Of a stretch of 41,502 nucleotides of DNA, positions 24,608 to 33,542 are shown in pieces. Position numbers and translations under genes: made by a program. The DNA comes from JAHEJX01 sp041605955 (GTDB lineage Bacteria; Actinomycetota; Acidimicrobiia; Spongiisociales; UBA5794). Numbering within the stretch: the stretch's first letter is position 1; every line of letters starts with the position of its first letter. The notes beneath the pieces are model-generated. The model did not search any database. It had not been told where the DNA came from and saw only the letters and a program-made list of their open reading frames with translations. The DNA is taken from positions 1 to 41,502 of the forward strand of contig JBFIXI010000033.1 in assembly GCA_041605955.1 (NCBI GenBank), read 5' to 3'.

Positions 24608-25657
24608 CTAGATGAGATCCTGCTCGCGAATCCCGAATGAGGGATGACGCAGGCGGCATAGCGCGAGCTTCTCCAACTGCCGAATCCGCTCGCGGGTCAG
24701 GTTGAACTCGTCACCGATCTCTTCGAGCGTCCGCGGCACGCCGTCGTAGAAGCCGTAGCGCAGGGCGAGGATCCGCCCCTCCCGGTTCGGCAGGCGCTCG
24801 ATGGACTTGCGCAGGCTATCGGCAATATCCATCTCTTCGGTGACACGAACTGGATCGACTGCGTCCTCATCCTCGATGAAGTCACCCAGCTGGGCGCCGT
24901 CTTCGCCGACGGGTTGCTCGAGTGAGACGGTGTCGGCCACCCCCAGCGCCAGCTCGACCTTGTCCACGTTGACGCCCGCCTCCTCGGCGATCTCCTCCGG
25001 CTTGGGCTCGCGGCCCAGCTCCGCTTTGAGGCTCGCCTGAGCAGCCCGCACCGCAGCCAGCGTGTCATGGAGGTGTACGGGAATCCGCACGGTGCGCGAC
25101 TTGTCGGCGATGGCGCGAGTTATCGCCTGGCGAATCCACCAGGTGGCATACGTCGAGAACTTGAAGCCCTTGCGCCAATCGAATTTCTCGACAGCGCGAA
25201 TCAATCCGAGATTGCCCTCTTGGATGAGGTCGAGGAAGTCGATACCGGACGTGTTGGCATAGCGGCGAGCGTTGGCGACAACGAGGCGCAGGTTCGCAGT
25301 CAGGAAGGCGTCCTTGGCTTCCTGGCCGTGGCGGACCTTGCGACGCAGCAGCATCTGCTCGGTCTTGTCCTGATAGTCGCCTGACTCGAGACGCTCGGAA
25401 GCGTCTTGCCCGGCCTCGATCTTCTGGGCGTAATCAACCTCGTTCTCGGCGGTGAGCAACTCGTACTCACCGATGGACGTGAGGTACTGGCTGACCAGAT
25501 CGGTCGTCAGCCGGCCGCGCTCGTCGGTCAGCTTGCTCCTATCCCGGTCCTTGCGAGAACGCGTCAGCGTGTCGCGGGCAATCCGCTCCTTGGCCTCTTC
25601 GCGCTCACGAAGAGCCCGGTTCTGCATTTTGTCGCGCGTCTTGCCGCCAGTCGCCAT
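24608..25657 (-). CDS. Sigma-70 family RNA polymerase sigma factor (group 1/2)
   Basis: 349 aa. Basic N-terminus, region 1.2 (DLVSQYLTSIGEYELLTAENEVDYAQKI), region 2 (NLRLVVANARRYANTSGIDFLDLIQEGNLGLIRAVEKFDW and FKFSTYATWWIRQAITRAI), region 3 (IPVHLHDTL...REPKPEEIAEEAGV), region 4 with the HTH TLEEIGDEFNLTRERIRQLE. It recognises -35/-10 promoters like the TTGACA/TATGCT one in this window. The N-terminal extension is short, so it could be the primary factor of a lineage with a short SigA or a SigB-like group 2 factor. ATG 25657 follows GGAGGA at 25672-25667. Confidence 0.93.
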   Translation of the reverse strand: MATGGKTRDKMQNRALREREEAKERIARDTLTRSRKDRDRSKLTDERGRLTTDLVSQYLTSIGEYELLTAENEVDYAQKIEAGQDASERLESGDYQDKTEQMLLRRKVRHGQEAKDAFLTANLRLVVANARRYANTSGIDFLDLIQEGNLGLIRAVEKFDWRKGFKFSTYATWWIRQAITRAIADKSRTVRIPVHLHDTLAAVRAAQASLKAELGREPKPEEIAEEAGVNVDKVELALGVADTVSLEQPVGEDGAQLGDFIEDEDAVDPVRVTEEMDIADSLRKSIERLPNREGRILALRYGFYDGVPRTLEEIGDEFNLTRERIRQLEKLALCRLRHPSFGIREQDLI

Positions 25658-25817
25658 TGCTTTACGTCCTCCAGAACGGTCTTTGAGAAGTTGTCAGCCC
25701 GCCCCCTTGTCGAATCAGCAAGACCTGGTTGACATGCCGCTGTACCACAACGGCCCGGGACCGATAGCTCCGGTGTCGGCTCCCGGTGGACGGGTGGGCA
25801 CGTATCGCATGTCAGCC

Positions 25818-25835
25818 TTGTGAAAACGATCACAA
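25818..25835. promoter_or_regulatory. CRP/FNR-family operator palindrome
   Basis: TTGTGA-AAACGA-TCACAA, a perfect dyad of two TGTGA half-sites separated by six bases, exactly the consensus of CRP-type regulators (CRP, GlxR, mycobacterial Crp). Centre about 169 bases upstream of the sigma-factor start and 366 bases upstream of the YyaL start. No crp gene is in the window. Confidence 0.65.
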
Positions 25836-25930
25836 AGGGGGTGTCTGGCTAACTATCACACACAAGGTCTCATTTGTGAAGACCCAGATTGAACTTCGTT
25901 AGCTTTTTGCCACGTCTTAGGGTTTGCGAG

Positions 25931-25939
25931 TTATCCACA
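25931..25939 (+). promoter_or_regulatory. Single DnaA box
   Basis: TTATCCACA, a perfect DnaA-box sequence, in the sigma/YyaL intergenic region. It is isolated, with no dnaA, dnaN or box cluster nearby, so not an origin; it may titrate DnaA or link sigma-factor expression to replication, or be chance. Confidence 0.35.
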
Positions 25940-26192
25940 ACCTGGGATGGGTCGTTGCTATTCCCCGCGCGTGGTCCGGCCACGCTGCGCGGCCGTAGGC
26001 GAAGCTCCACCCGCTGAGCCCACAGTCGGCGATCCCCTCCGACCGGCTTGGTCCCGGGGCACGACAACTGACCCCCGATTCCAGCGCTGGCCAATGCGTA
26101 GCCGTTCACCGCCAGCTCTACCCGCCCAATGCGGCGCCTGCGGCAGCAGGGACGGGGCCTTCCCCTGCGGGATGCCATAGGATCGGGTTGTC

Positions 26193-28286
26193 ATGCCTAA
26201 CCGTCTGGTCAACGCAACTAGCCCTTACCTGCTGCAACACGCGGACAACCCGGTCGACTGGTACGAGTGGGGCGACGAAGCTTTTGACGCTGCCCGCGCC
26301 ACCGACCGGCCGGTCCTGCTCTCCGTGGGGTACGCCGCTTGTCACTGGTGTCACGTCATGGCCCATGAATCGTTCGAAGACGAGCCCACGGCCGCCTACA
26401 TGAATCGCCATTTCATCAATGTCAAGGTCGATCGAGAGGAGCGTCCCGACGTCGACCGGGTGTACATGGACGCGGTGCAGGCAATGACCGGTCACGGCGG
26501 ATGGCCGATGACGGTCTTCCTGACCCCAGACGGCAAGCCGTTCTACGCCGGGACCTACTACCCCAAAGAGCCGCGCGGCCACCATCCGACCTTCATGCAG
26601 GTGCTGCGGGCACTCAATGCGGCATGGCAGGAGCAGCGCGCCGAGATCACTTCCCAGGCCGGCAAACTCACGGCTGCGATCCAGGCCGAGATCCCGCCGG
26701 CGCCCGCCCCGCCCGGTCGAGAGTTGGTGCCGCGTTCGATTGCGCAGCTGGAGCAACGGTTCGATCAAGATCGGGGTGGCTTCGGCGGCGCTCCCAAATT
26801 CCCGCAAGCACCGACACTCGAGCTGCTCCTGCGCGTCGCCGCTGGATGGCAAGAGCCCGAGGTTGCCCACCGGGCACAGGCGATGCTCGTCAAGACGCTC
26901 GATGCGATGGCCGCCGGGGGCATTTACGACCATCTCTACGGTGGCTTCGCTCGCTATGCGGTCGATGCCATCTGGTTGGTTCCGCACTTCGAGAAGATGC
27001 TCTACGACAACGCACTCTTGGCGCGGCTCTACACCCACGCATGGCAGATCACCCGCCAGCCCCGATATCGGCGCATCGCCACGGAAACGCTCGACTACTT
27101 GCTGCGAGACATGCGCCACGAATCGGGAGGCCTCTTTTCGGCGCAGGATGCGGACAGCGAGGGCGAAGAGGGCAAGTTCGCCGTCTGGACGGCTGCCGAG
27201 TTCGATGAGGTCACCGGTGTCGACTCCGCCTTGATGCGGGCGATCTACGGCGTCACCGACGCCGGCAACTTCGAGGGAGCCAACGTCTTGGAAAGGTCCC
27301 GACCGCTGGCTGTCATCGCCGAGGAATTCGACCTCAGCCCCGCAGAGCTCGCCGCCCGCCGACGCGCCGCGGACGCACTGCTGGTGGAGCGGCGGCGCAG
27401 CCGAGTTCCCCCCGCCATCGATGACAAGATCGTCGTTGCGTGGAACGGTTTGGCGCTGCGGGCCTTGGCCGCGGCGGCCGCCGCCTTCGATCGGCCCGAC
27501 TATCTGGAAGCTGCCCTGGACATCGCTCGCTTCATTCGCGGCGAGGCACGCGGCGAGGGCGGTGCGGACGCCCGCCGGCTGGCGCGCAGCTGGCGGGACG
27601 GTCGAGTGTCCGGGCCGGGGTTTTGCGACGACTACGCCGCGACCGCAGTCGGCATGTTCGAGTTGTATCAGGTAACCGGCGACACTCAGTGGTTCCGGGA
27701 GGCCAGCGTTCTCACCGACGACCTGATCGCCCTCTTCGCCGATGAGACTGGCGGTGGATTCCATGCGGCCGGGCGTGACCGGGAGGCCCTGATCGCTCAG
27801 CCCAAGAACTTCATGGACAACCCGACGCCATCCGACAACTCGCTGACTGCCGAGGCGCTGGCGTTGCGATTCGCATATACCGGCGAAGCCGACATCGCGG
27901 CGCGGGTTACGGACATCGCCCAGGCGGCAGGGCGCCTCGCCGCACAACACCCAACTGCCGTAGGCCACCTGCTGGCAGTCCTGTCGGTTAGTCCGCTGCG
28001 GCAGGTGGCGATCGTCGCCCCTGAGCCGGGCGCGGAGACCCAGCTCCGCCGGGTGTTCTTCGAGACCTACCGCCCCGGCTACGTGTTGGCGGTCGGATCA
28101 ACCGCAGACACCTCGATACCACTGCTGAAGAATCGGCCGCCCGTCGACCAGCGGCCCACCGCCTACGTCTGCGAGGACTTCGTCTGTAAATTGCCGGTGA
28201 CGTCACCCGCTCAGCTGGCGAAACAGCTCGCCGCCCACCCGACAGCCGACCCGGATGGCACTGCAGCGGGTCGGCCAGCCGAGTGA
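26193..28286 (+). CDS. YyaL-type thioredoxin-domain protein (DUF255 plus six-hairpin domain)
   Basis: 697 aa. The N-terminal 165 residues are the DUF255 thioredoxin-like domain: NATSPYLLQHADNPVDWYEW, then C50-H-W-C53-H in AACHWCHVMAHESF, VDREERPDVDRVYM and GGWPMTVFLTPDGKPFYAGT. The rest is an alpha/alpha-barrel of the N-acylglucosamine-2-epimerase type (FGGAPKFPQAPTLE, ARYAVDAIWLVPHFEKMLYDN, DADSEGEEGKFAVWT, KNFMDNPTPSDNS). Members are widespread but their reaction is unsettled. Normal length. ATG 26193 gives the conserved N-terminus. Confidence 0.95.
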   Translation: MPNRLVNATSPYLLQHADNPVDWYEWGDEAFDAARATDRPVLLSVGYAACHWCHVMAHESFEDEPTAAYMNRHFINVKVDREERPDVDRVYMDAVQAMTGHGGWPMTVFLTPDGKPFYAGTYYPKEPRGHHPTFMQVLRALNAAWQEQRAEITSQAGKLTAAIQAEIPPAPAPPGRELVPRSIAQLEQRFDQDRGGFGGAPKFPQAPTLELLLRVAAGWQEPEVAHRAQAMLVKTLDAMAAGGIYDHLYGGFARYAVDAIWLVPHFEKMLYDNALLARLYTHAWQITRQPRYRRIATETLDYLLRDMRHESGGLFSAQDADSEGEEGKFAVWTAAEFDEVTGVDSALMRAIYGVTDAGNFEGANVLERSRPLAVIAEEFDLSPAELAARRRAADALLVERRRSRVPPAIDDKIVVAWNGLALRALAAAAAAFDRPDYLEAALDIARFIRGEARGEGGADARRLARSWRDGRVSGPGFCDDYAATAVGMFELYQVTGDTQWFREASVLTDDLIALFADETGGGFHAAGRDREALIAQPKNFMDNPTPSDNSLTAEALALRFAYTGEADIAARVTDIAQAAGRLAAQHPTAVGHLLAVLSVSPLRQVAIVAPEPGAETQLRRVFFETYRPGYVLAVGSTADTSIPLLKNRPPVDQRPTAYVCEDFVCKLPVTSPAQLAKQLAAHPTADPDGTAAGRPAE

Positions 28287-28348
28287 GGTGAGCTGCGACC
28301 GGCTGCGAATGCCCGATCCAAACCACGCGGCATCGTATTCTCCGGCTG

Positions 28349-29371
28349 GTGAATGAGTCGCGAGCCCCTGAGCAGGGCCTGACCGCCGAAGACCCCGAGG
28401 TTGCTGAGAAAGCCCGGGCAACCGCACTATGTCTGTGGTGTGGCACACCGCGCCCGGTCGACGTCGACATCTGCCCCACCTGCGCCAACCCCTGGATCGA
28501 TGCGACCATCGACGAGGCCCGGGCAGGGCGTCTCGACCAAGTGGAAATCCGGCGCCTGCCCATGGGTGCCTCCCGTCCGTGGTGGCGCCAACGCTGGATG
28601 CCGGTGGCACTCGCCGTGACTGCAGTGGCGATCTACGCAGCCACGTTCTGGATCCTCTGGGAAGGCACCGGTACCGGCAATGCCGATACGCTCGGCGACG
28701 GCATCGTGACGGCCACGGTCCCGATCACGGCCACGACTCCTCCAACGTCGGCTGCGACGACGGCACCGACGACCACGCCATCAACAACAACATCAACCAC
28801 CACCACGACAACCACCAGCACGACCACCACCCTGCCGCCATTGCCCGTGGTGGAGCCCCCATATGAGACATCTGAGCTGACTCTGGGCGCGTTTGCGCTC
28901 GGCCCGATCCGCTTCGGGTCGGTCGACGACGGGGCGCTCGGGCGCTTGGTAGCCACATTCGGGCAACCGGACTCGCGATTCCCCGTGGGCGAGAACTGGG
29001 GGCTGTGCCCCAACGATGTGGGGCGCGGTTTCGAGTTCGGATTGCTCAGCATCATCCTGCGGGAGGACCCTGACGGCGAGGCCATCGTGGGTTACCGATT
29101 GCGGTGGAGAGATGATGGGGCGGGTACCGAAGACGCCACCCAGACACTGCAGTCGATATCCGGCCTCCGCCTGGGCGACCCGCTGTCCCGGGCCCAGGCG
29201 CTCTACTCACGGGTCGCCACCACGCCATCCGACGACGGCACCCAGCTCTATGTCGTGCAGCGCTCCTCGGACCTACGCACCCTGCTGTGGGGGGAGCTGT
29301 CGAGCGATGCGGACCCGGTGATCCTCAGCATCAACTCGCCGCGGCCTTGCGACGGAGGACCTTTCGGCTGA
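28349..29371 (+). CDS. Zinc-ribbon, single-TM protein with extracytoplasmic domain (paralogue of 31537-32430)
   Basis: 340 aa. Zinc knuckles C28-x2-C31 and C42-x2-C45, a transmembrane helix at about 84-104, a Thr-rich linker (about 121-162) and an extracytoplasmic domain from about 173 (SELTLGAFALGPIRFGS...) to the end. That domain is shared with the protein at 31537-32430: both have SxLTL, the GPI and GRLVA motifs, an LQ-S/T-GL-x-LG repeat, an LLWG segment and an SP-x-x-CG-type ending. Cytosolic N-terminus, outside C-terminus. Start GTG 28349, with no strong Shine-Dalgarno. Unknown function, probably envelope-related. Confidence 0.75.
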   Translation: MNESRAPEQGLTAEDPEVAEKARATALCLWCGTPRPVDVDICPTCANPWIDATIDEARAGRLDQVEIRRLPMGASRPWWRQRWMPVALAVTAVAIYAATFWILWEGTGTGNADTLGDGIVTATVPITATTPPTSAATTAPTTTPSTTTSTTTTTTTSTTTTLPPLPVVEPPYETSELTLGAFALGPIRFGSVDDGALGRLVATFGQPDSRFPVGENWGLCPNDVGRGFEFGLLSIILREDPDGEAIVGYRLRWRDDGAGTEDATQTLQSISGLRLGDPLSRAQALYSRVATTPSDDGTQLYVVQRSSDLRTLLWGELSSDADPVILSINSPRPCDGGPFG

Positions 29372-29542
29372 GACCGGCCCCCGCCGACCAGCTTGACTCG
29401 CCCCTCCTCGCCCGCGGTAGCCGGCGGTCCTGCCCGCTGCAGGCACGAGCCCCATCTATGATTGCCCGGCGGACGCCTTGCGCGGCCCGCGTCCGCATCC
29501 ATCGCGGACCGGACGGCCCCGGCAAGCTACAGAAGGGGACCA

Positions 29543-31447
29543 TTGGCTGTCACCTCGCGCCATCGCCAGCGCGCGGTCATCCCGACCGCGCTCTCCATCG
29601 GTGCCGGCCTTCTCGTTTTCCTTCTGCTCATCCAGAGCTTCGAATCGAACGTAGCTGGCGCGCTGCTCGCGCTCGGTTCCGCCTTGCTCACTGCGCTGCT
29701 GTTCGCCGCATGGGCATGGCAGATCCGCCGGAGGGCGGTGACCCACCAGCTGGCGGCACAGCTGCTGGGTCAGATCCCCTACGACACGACCAGCTCCGCC
29801 TTCGCCGCAGCCGAGTCTGCTGTTGGCGGCGCCTATGCCGCCGCGGCGCTGCAGCTCGAGGCTCGCACCAACGGCCAAGTCTTGTTGGTGACCGGCGCGG
29901 TGCCGGGGCATGGCACATCGCGGACGGCACTGAACCTGGCCGCCGCAGCAACCCGCTCCGGACGCCGGGTCGTCCTGGTCGACGGCGATCCCACTCGGAC
30001 CGGTTTGTCTCGCTACGGCCGGACCGGAGCCAGCCCCGGACTGGCCGAATTGGCGCGCGGCGAGTCGACGCTGGCGGAGGCCAGCCGCCTCTGGGCGATC
30101 GCGCCGGACCGCCGTTTGCCCTTCATACCGGCGGGTGAGGGCGATCTGCCGCTGACGGGCAATGGATCAGACCCCGTAGCCGATGCAGTCGACCGCTTGA
30201 CCGACTGGGCCGACCTGGTCCTGATCGATGTCCCGCCGCTTGGGTGGAACACATCGGCGCAGCCGCTGGCGGTACACGCCGACGGAACGGTCCTCGTGGT
30301 CACCGACGCGAGCGAGCCGGAGACAATCAGAGAAGCATCCCGACACCTCGAGGAAGCCGGGGCGCCCGTCATCGGTTTCGTTGTCAACCGCGCCAACGCA
30401 CAATTGACCCACCAGACCCCGCTGTGGCGCCGGGCAATGTGGCGCGGGTTGGCCACCTTGATAATCGCCACGGTCGCTTTCATCGGTTGGAACGCCTATC
30501 AGATCTGGGAATCGTGGCAGAACGTGGCGCGTGACCAGCTTGCGACGTCCACGGCCGAGGCCCTATTGCCGATCCCGCCGACCGGGATCACGGCACCCGA
30601 GGTCATCCCGGAGCAATCCGCAACCGCAGTGACGTCGGCGCCTGTCGATGAGGCGGTCTTCCGATCGTTTCTCATCGTCGGCAGCGACCAAGGCGGGGCG
30701 CGCGCCGACGTGATCATCCTTGCGCTGTTCTCTTCCGGCAATGAGGAACCGGTGATGCTGTCGATTCCTCGGGACCTGTATCTGCCCAATCGGTGCACCA
30801 GCAAATTCAGCCGGATCAACGTGATGTTGCGCGGCTGCGGCAATTCGGTCAACGGCGCGACGTTGCTCGCGCTGGCGGTTGAGGATTTCACCGGGATTCC
30901 GCTCGACCATTTCGCGCTGTTCGACTTCGATGGATTCGAACGTATCGTCGACGCAGTGGGCGGTGTAGAGATCTGCGTCGATCGACCGGTACGCGATCAG
31001 AAGTCGTTCTTGGATCTGCCAGCGGGTTGCACCAACGCGGGCGGAGAACAGGTTCTCGCCTGGGTCCGCTCCCGTTCCACAGAAGAACACGTCAACGGCA
31101 AGTGGCGCTCGATGCGCGGCGTCAGCGACCTCACGCGCAACGATCGGCAGCAAGACGTGATCCTGGCGATGTTCGCCAAGCTCAAGAACTTCGAGTCGCC
31201 CAGCCAGCTGGCCGCAATCGTCGAAAGCCTCACGAACGAGTTCACGCTGGACGACCAGCTGGGCGTGGGAGATGCCATCTCGCTGGCATGGAGCCTACGT
31301 TCCCTGGAGCCGAAGGAGATCACCCGCATCTCGATTCCGGTGCGCGACTTCACAACGGAGAGCGGCGCCCGGGTGCTGCTACCCACCGAGGCATTCTCGG
31401 AGCTCCTAGCCGAGGCGCGCCCCGATCTCGCCGCCGAAGCGCAGTGA
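29543..31447 (+). CDS. Fusion of a BY-kinase/ParA-like domain with a LytR-CpsA-Psr (LCP) domain
   Basis: 634 aa. Two transmembrane helices (about 14-30 and 38-57), then a cytoplasmic P-loop domain like that of bacterial tyrosine kinases. Its Walker A reads GAVPGHGTS (118-126) with Thr where the lysine should be; Walker A' is VVLVDGDP (143-150) and Walker B LVLIDVPP (225-232). A third helix (about 303-319) leads outside to an LCP phosphotransferase domain at about 373-545, with R387-A-D389, IPRDLYLP, a KFSRIN segment and TRNDRQQDVI. LCP enzymes attach glycopolymers to peptidoglycan from undecaprenyl-linked precursors. TTG 29543 follows AAGGGGA. The kinase half is probably nucleotide-binding-defective or regulatory. 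Confidence 0.85.
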   Translation: MAVTSRHRQRAVIPTALSIGAGLLVFLLLIQSFESNVAGALLALGSALLTALLFAAWAWQIRRRAVTHQLAAQLLGQIPYDTTSSAFAAAESAVGGAYAAAALQLEARTNGQVLLVTGAVPGHGTSRTALNLAAAATRSGRRVVLVDGDPTRTGLSRYGRTGASPGLAELARGESTLAEASRLWAIAPDRRLPFIPAGEGDLPLTGNGSDPVADAVDRLTDWADLVLIDVPPLGWNTSAQPLAVHADGTVLVVTDASEPETIREASRHLEEAGAPVIGFVVNRANAQLTHQTPLWRRAMWRGLATLIIATVAFIGWNAYQIWESWQNVARDQLATSTAEALLPIPPTGITAPEVIPEQSATAVTSAPVDEAVFRSFLIVGSDQGGARADVIILALFSSGNEEPVMLSIPRDLYLPNRCTSKFSRINVMLRGCGNSVNGATLLALAVEDFTGIPLDHFALFDFDGFERIVDAVGGVEICVDRPVRDQKSFLDLPAGCTNAGGEQVLAWVRSRSTEEHVNGKWRSMRGVSDLTRNDRQQDVILAMFAKLKNFESPSQLAAIVESLTNEFTLDDQLGVGDAISLAWSLRSLEPKEITRISIPVRDFTTESGARVLLPTEAFSELLAEARPDLAAEAQ

Positions 31448-31536
31448 CCGCCAACCAGCCAATGCGGCGGCATCCGCATAATATGGGCCGGTGCCTGAGT
31501 TGACACAGGCCATTCGGGACAGGAACTGAGGGAGAC

Positions 31537-32430
31537 TTGAGCGACCGGTACGACAACGAGTTCGAGCTATTCGACCCCTATGAAGACCTCATGGACCTCA
31601 CCGGCACCGAGAGCGTTCCGGCTCTCGAGGATCCCGCGGCTCCGCAGGCGACGCGGCCCCGCAGCCCGCTCCTGACCGGGTTGATCGTCGGGCTGTTGCT
31701 CGTGGTTCTGAGCATCGCCGCCTTCCAATTGATCGGCCAGGATGACGAGGAAGATCCCACCGCCGGCGCGCCGACCAGTTCCCTGTCTCCAGGTGACGGG
31801 GGCACGACCGTGCCTCCCGTGGACACCACCGCCGAGCCCGGCGGCACCACGGCCACCACGGCACCATCGGCCGGAGTGGAGCTGCCCGAATTCGTCGCCA
31901 CCGGCCAGCCGGTCCCCATCTCCGATCTGACTCTGGCCGTGGACAGCATCGGGCCTATCAACCTGGGAACGTCGGCACCACGCTCCGTAGGGCGCCTCGT
32001 CGCCTCGCTGGGCGCGCCGGACGAGGACAGCGGCGCCGTTATATCAACCGGGGCGTACGGCGCATGTGAGGGCGATACAGAGCGGATCGTGCGCTGGGGG
32101 CCGTTCGTGGTGGTCGTGATCGTCGACGATGACCGCACTCAGACGTTGGGTGGTTATCGGCTGGATCTCAGCTACGGCGGTTTCAATTCTCCCACCGCCG
32201 ACCTGCAGACCTTGTCGGGCCTCCAGTTGGGCAACTCGGTCGCCCAACTGGAGCGGATCTACGACGGATTCGACATCCAGTACCTCGCCCACCCTGAGCT
32301 GGAGAACATCTTTGAGCTGCGCTCGGCGAATACCGGCAACCTGTTGCTGTGGGGGCCGGTCTCGTCGGCCGACGAGACCGGGTTCATACGCGGCATCTAC
32401 TCGCCCGACGCGTGCGGACGTTTCTCATGA
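31537..32430 (+). CDS. Single-TM protein with extracytoplasmic domain (paralogue of 28349-29371)
   Basis: 297 aa. An acidic cytoplasmic N-terminus (DNEFELFDPYEDLMDL), one transmembrane helix at about 46-66, a Thr/Pro/Gly-rich linker, and an extracytoplasmic domain at about 128-293 homologous to the C-terminus of the protein at 28349-29371. No zinc ribbon. TTG 31537 has GGGAG six bases upstream. Located 89 bases after the LCP fusion, so these genes are likely linked in function. Confidence 0.75.
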   Translation: MSDRYDNEFELFDPYEDLMDLTGTESVPALEDPAAPQATRPRSPLLTGLIVGLLLVVLSIAAFQLIGQDDEEDPTAGAPTSSLSPGDGGTTVPPVDTTAEPGGTTATTAPSAGVELPEFVATGQPVPISDLTLAVDSIGPINLGTSAPRSVGRLVASLGAPDEDSGAVISTGAYGACEGDTERIVRWGPFVVVVIVDDDRTQTLGGYRLDLSYGGFNSPTADLQTLSGLQLGNSVAQLERIYDGFDIQYLAHPELENIFELRSANTGNLLLWGPVSSADETGFIRGIYSPDACGRFS

Positions 32431-32499
32431 GCACGATCCGGAGGCGGCTGTGGCGGTAACTACAATGCCGCCGCAGTATTCGCAATAGGAAGCATCGCC

Positions 32500-33225
32500 A
32501 TGCCGCACCGAGTCAGATCAGTCGTCTACGGCGCCGCCGCCGGCGCGCTGTTGGCGCTCAGTGCCATGGCCGTTTTCGGGAGCCGCTTCGGTCTCGAGTC
32601 GGTCGATGGGGTGCTGCTCGATCCGGCGACGGGACGGGGCCGGGCAGACTTCGTGATCAGCTCGGGTGGCCTCTACCTCGCCCTCATCATCTTGGCCATC
32701 TTGGGCAGCCTGCTCATCTCCGGCATTGTCTACGCCTTCGCACGCGAGGACGACCCGGAGGCGGTTCGCTTTCCGCTGCGCTACCTGCTGCCCACCGCGG
32801 GCATCACCGCGGCGGTGATGGCCTATGCCACGCTGCGAGCGGGCTTGGGGGCAGCTGCCGACATCGGGCAAGGCGTCGTCACGGTGTCGGTCTTCCGTCT
32901 GATCATCATCACCCTCATCGCCGGTGTCCTCGCCGGCGGGGCGACGGCCAGCGTCGTCGACGCTTTGGCGCGTCCCAGCTTCATTGGATTCGAAGGGGAG
33001 GCAGTCCCGGCCAGCACTGCCGCGTTCATGAAGGAGATGGTCGCTGCGATCGGCGCCCCGACCACGGCGGTGATCGTCATTGCTGCTTTTGCCATCGGAT
33101 TGTCCCAAGTACTGCTCTCCCTGCACGGAACAGCTGCGGTGGCCGCCTTTGCCGTGGTCGGAGCTATCGTTCTCGCCTCTGCCGCATTGGTGGCCTATCG
33201 CCCCTGGGATCGAACGAGCTCCTGA
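32500..33225 (+). CDS. Polytopic membrane protein of unknown function
   Basis: 241 aa with about six hydrophobic helices (starting at about residues 8, 56, 93, 127, 180 and 210) and short loops; no family recognised. ATG 32500 has AGGAAG upstream. Ends 20 bases before the convergent small lipoprotein gene. Confidence 0.7.
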   Translation: MPHRVRSVVYGAAAGALLALSAMAVFGSRFGLESVDGVLLDPATGRGRADFVISSGGLYLALIILAILGSLLISGIVYAFAREDDPEAVRFPLRYLLPTAGITAAVMAYATLRAGLGAAADIGQGVVTVSVFRLIIITLIAGVLAGGATASVVDALARPSFIGFEGEAVPASTAAFMKEMVAAIGAPTTAVIVIAAFAIGLSQVLLSLHGTAAVAAFAVVGAIVLASAALVAYRPWDRTSS

Positions 33226-33245
33226 CGTTAGGTGGGCAGCGCCCG

Positions 33246-33542
33246 TCAGTCGCCTATCCGGTAGGCGACCGCAGTCCCGTTTTCGAGCACCTCGTACTCC
33301 ACCTCTACCGGCTCGCCCGATCGCAGATGATCGCGCAGGTGACTCAACGGAGCATCATCGTGAAACAGAATTCCCGCTGCCGGCCGCAACCGGAGATCTG
33401 ATCCGTCGGGGAGGCGGAGCAGGAAGCCCGTTACTTCGGTCAGGTCTCCTTCCACCTCGATCACGACACCCCGGGTCGAGTCGCGCCCTCCGCAGGCGAC
33501 AAGGGTCAGGAGAATGGCCACCGCCAGGATTCGGCGGATCAC
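33246..33542 (-). CDS. Small lipoprotein at the end of the cytochrome oxidase operon
   Basis: 98 aa with a signal peptide and lipobox (LLTLVACGG, Cys17). The mature part is a small beta domain (TRGVVIEVEGDLTEVTGFLLRLPDG...AGILFHDDAPL). ATG 33542 overlaps the stop of the ctaG gene (ATGA). Its coupling suggests a part in oxidase assembly, though no family is known. Confidence 0.75.
   Translation of the reverse strand: MIRRILAVAILLTLVACGGRDSTRGVVIEVEGDLTEVTGFLLRLPDGSDLRLRPAAGILFHDDAPLSHLRDHLRSGEPVEVEYEVLENGTAVAYRIGD

Larger units (their letters stand above)
25658..26192. other. 535-bp divergent intergenic region between sigma factor and YyaL genes
   Basis: No credible gene. The middle (about 25815-25945) is AT-richer and holds the CRP-type palindrome and a DnaA box listed separately, plus outward-facing TCACA (25856-25860) and TGTGA (25875-25879) half-sites. 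The right part (25960-26190) is GC-rich with no recognised feature; long frames there on the minus strand are shadows. Confidence 0.6.

Noticed and set aside
25931..25939. Replication origin
   Set aside because: A single DnaA box with no cluster, no AT-rich unwinding region and no dnaA/dnaN genes nearby.
26118..27968. 616-aa open frame on the minus strand opposite the YyaL gene
   Set aside because: It is antisense to a well-conserved gene and its sequence (rich in Arg, Gly, His with no domain motifs) is typical of GC-rich shadow frames.
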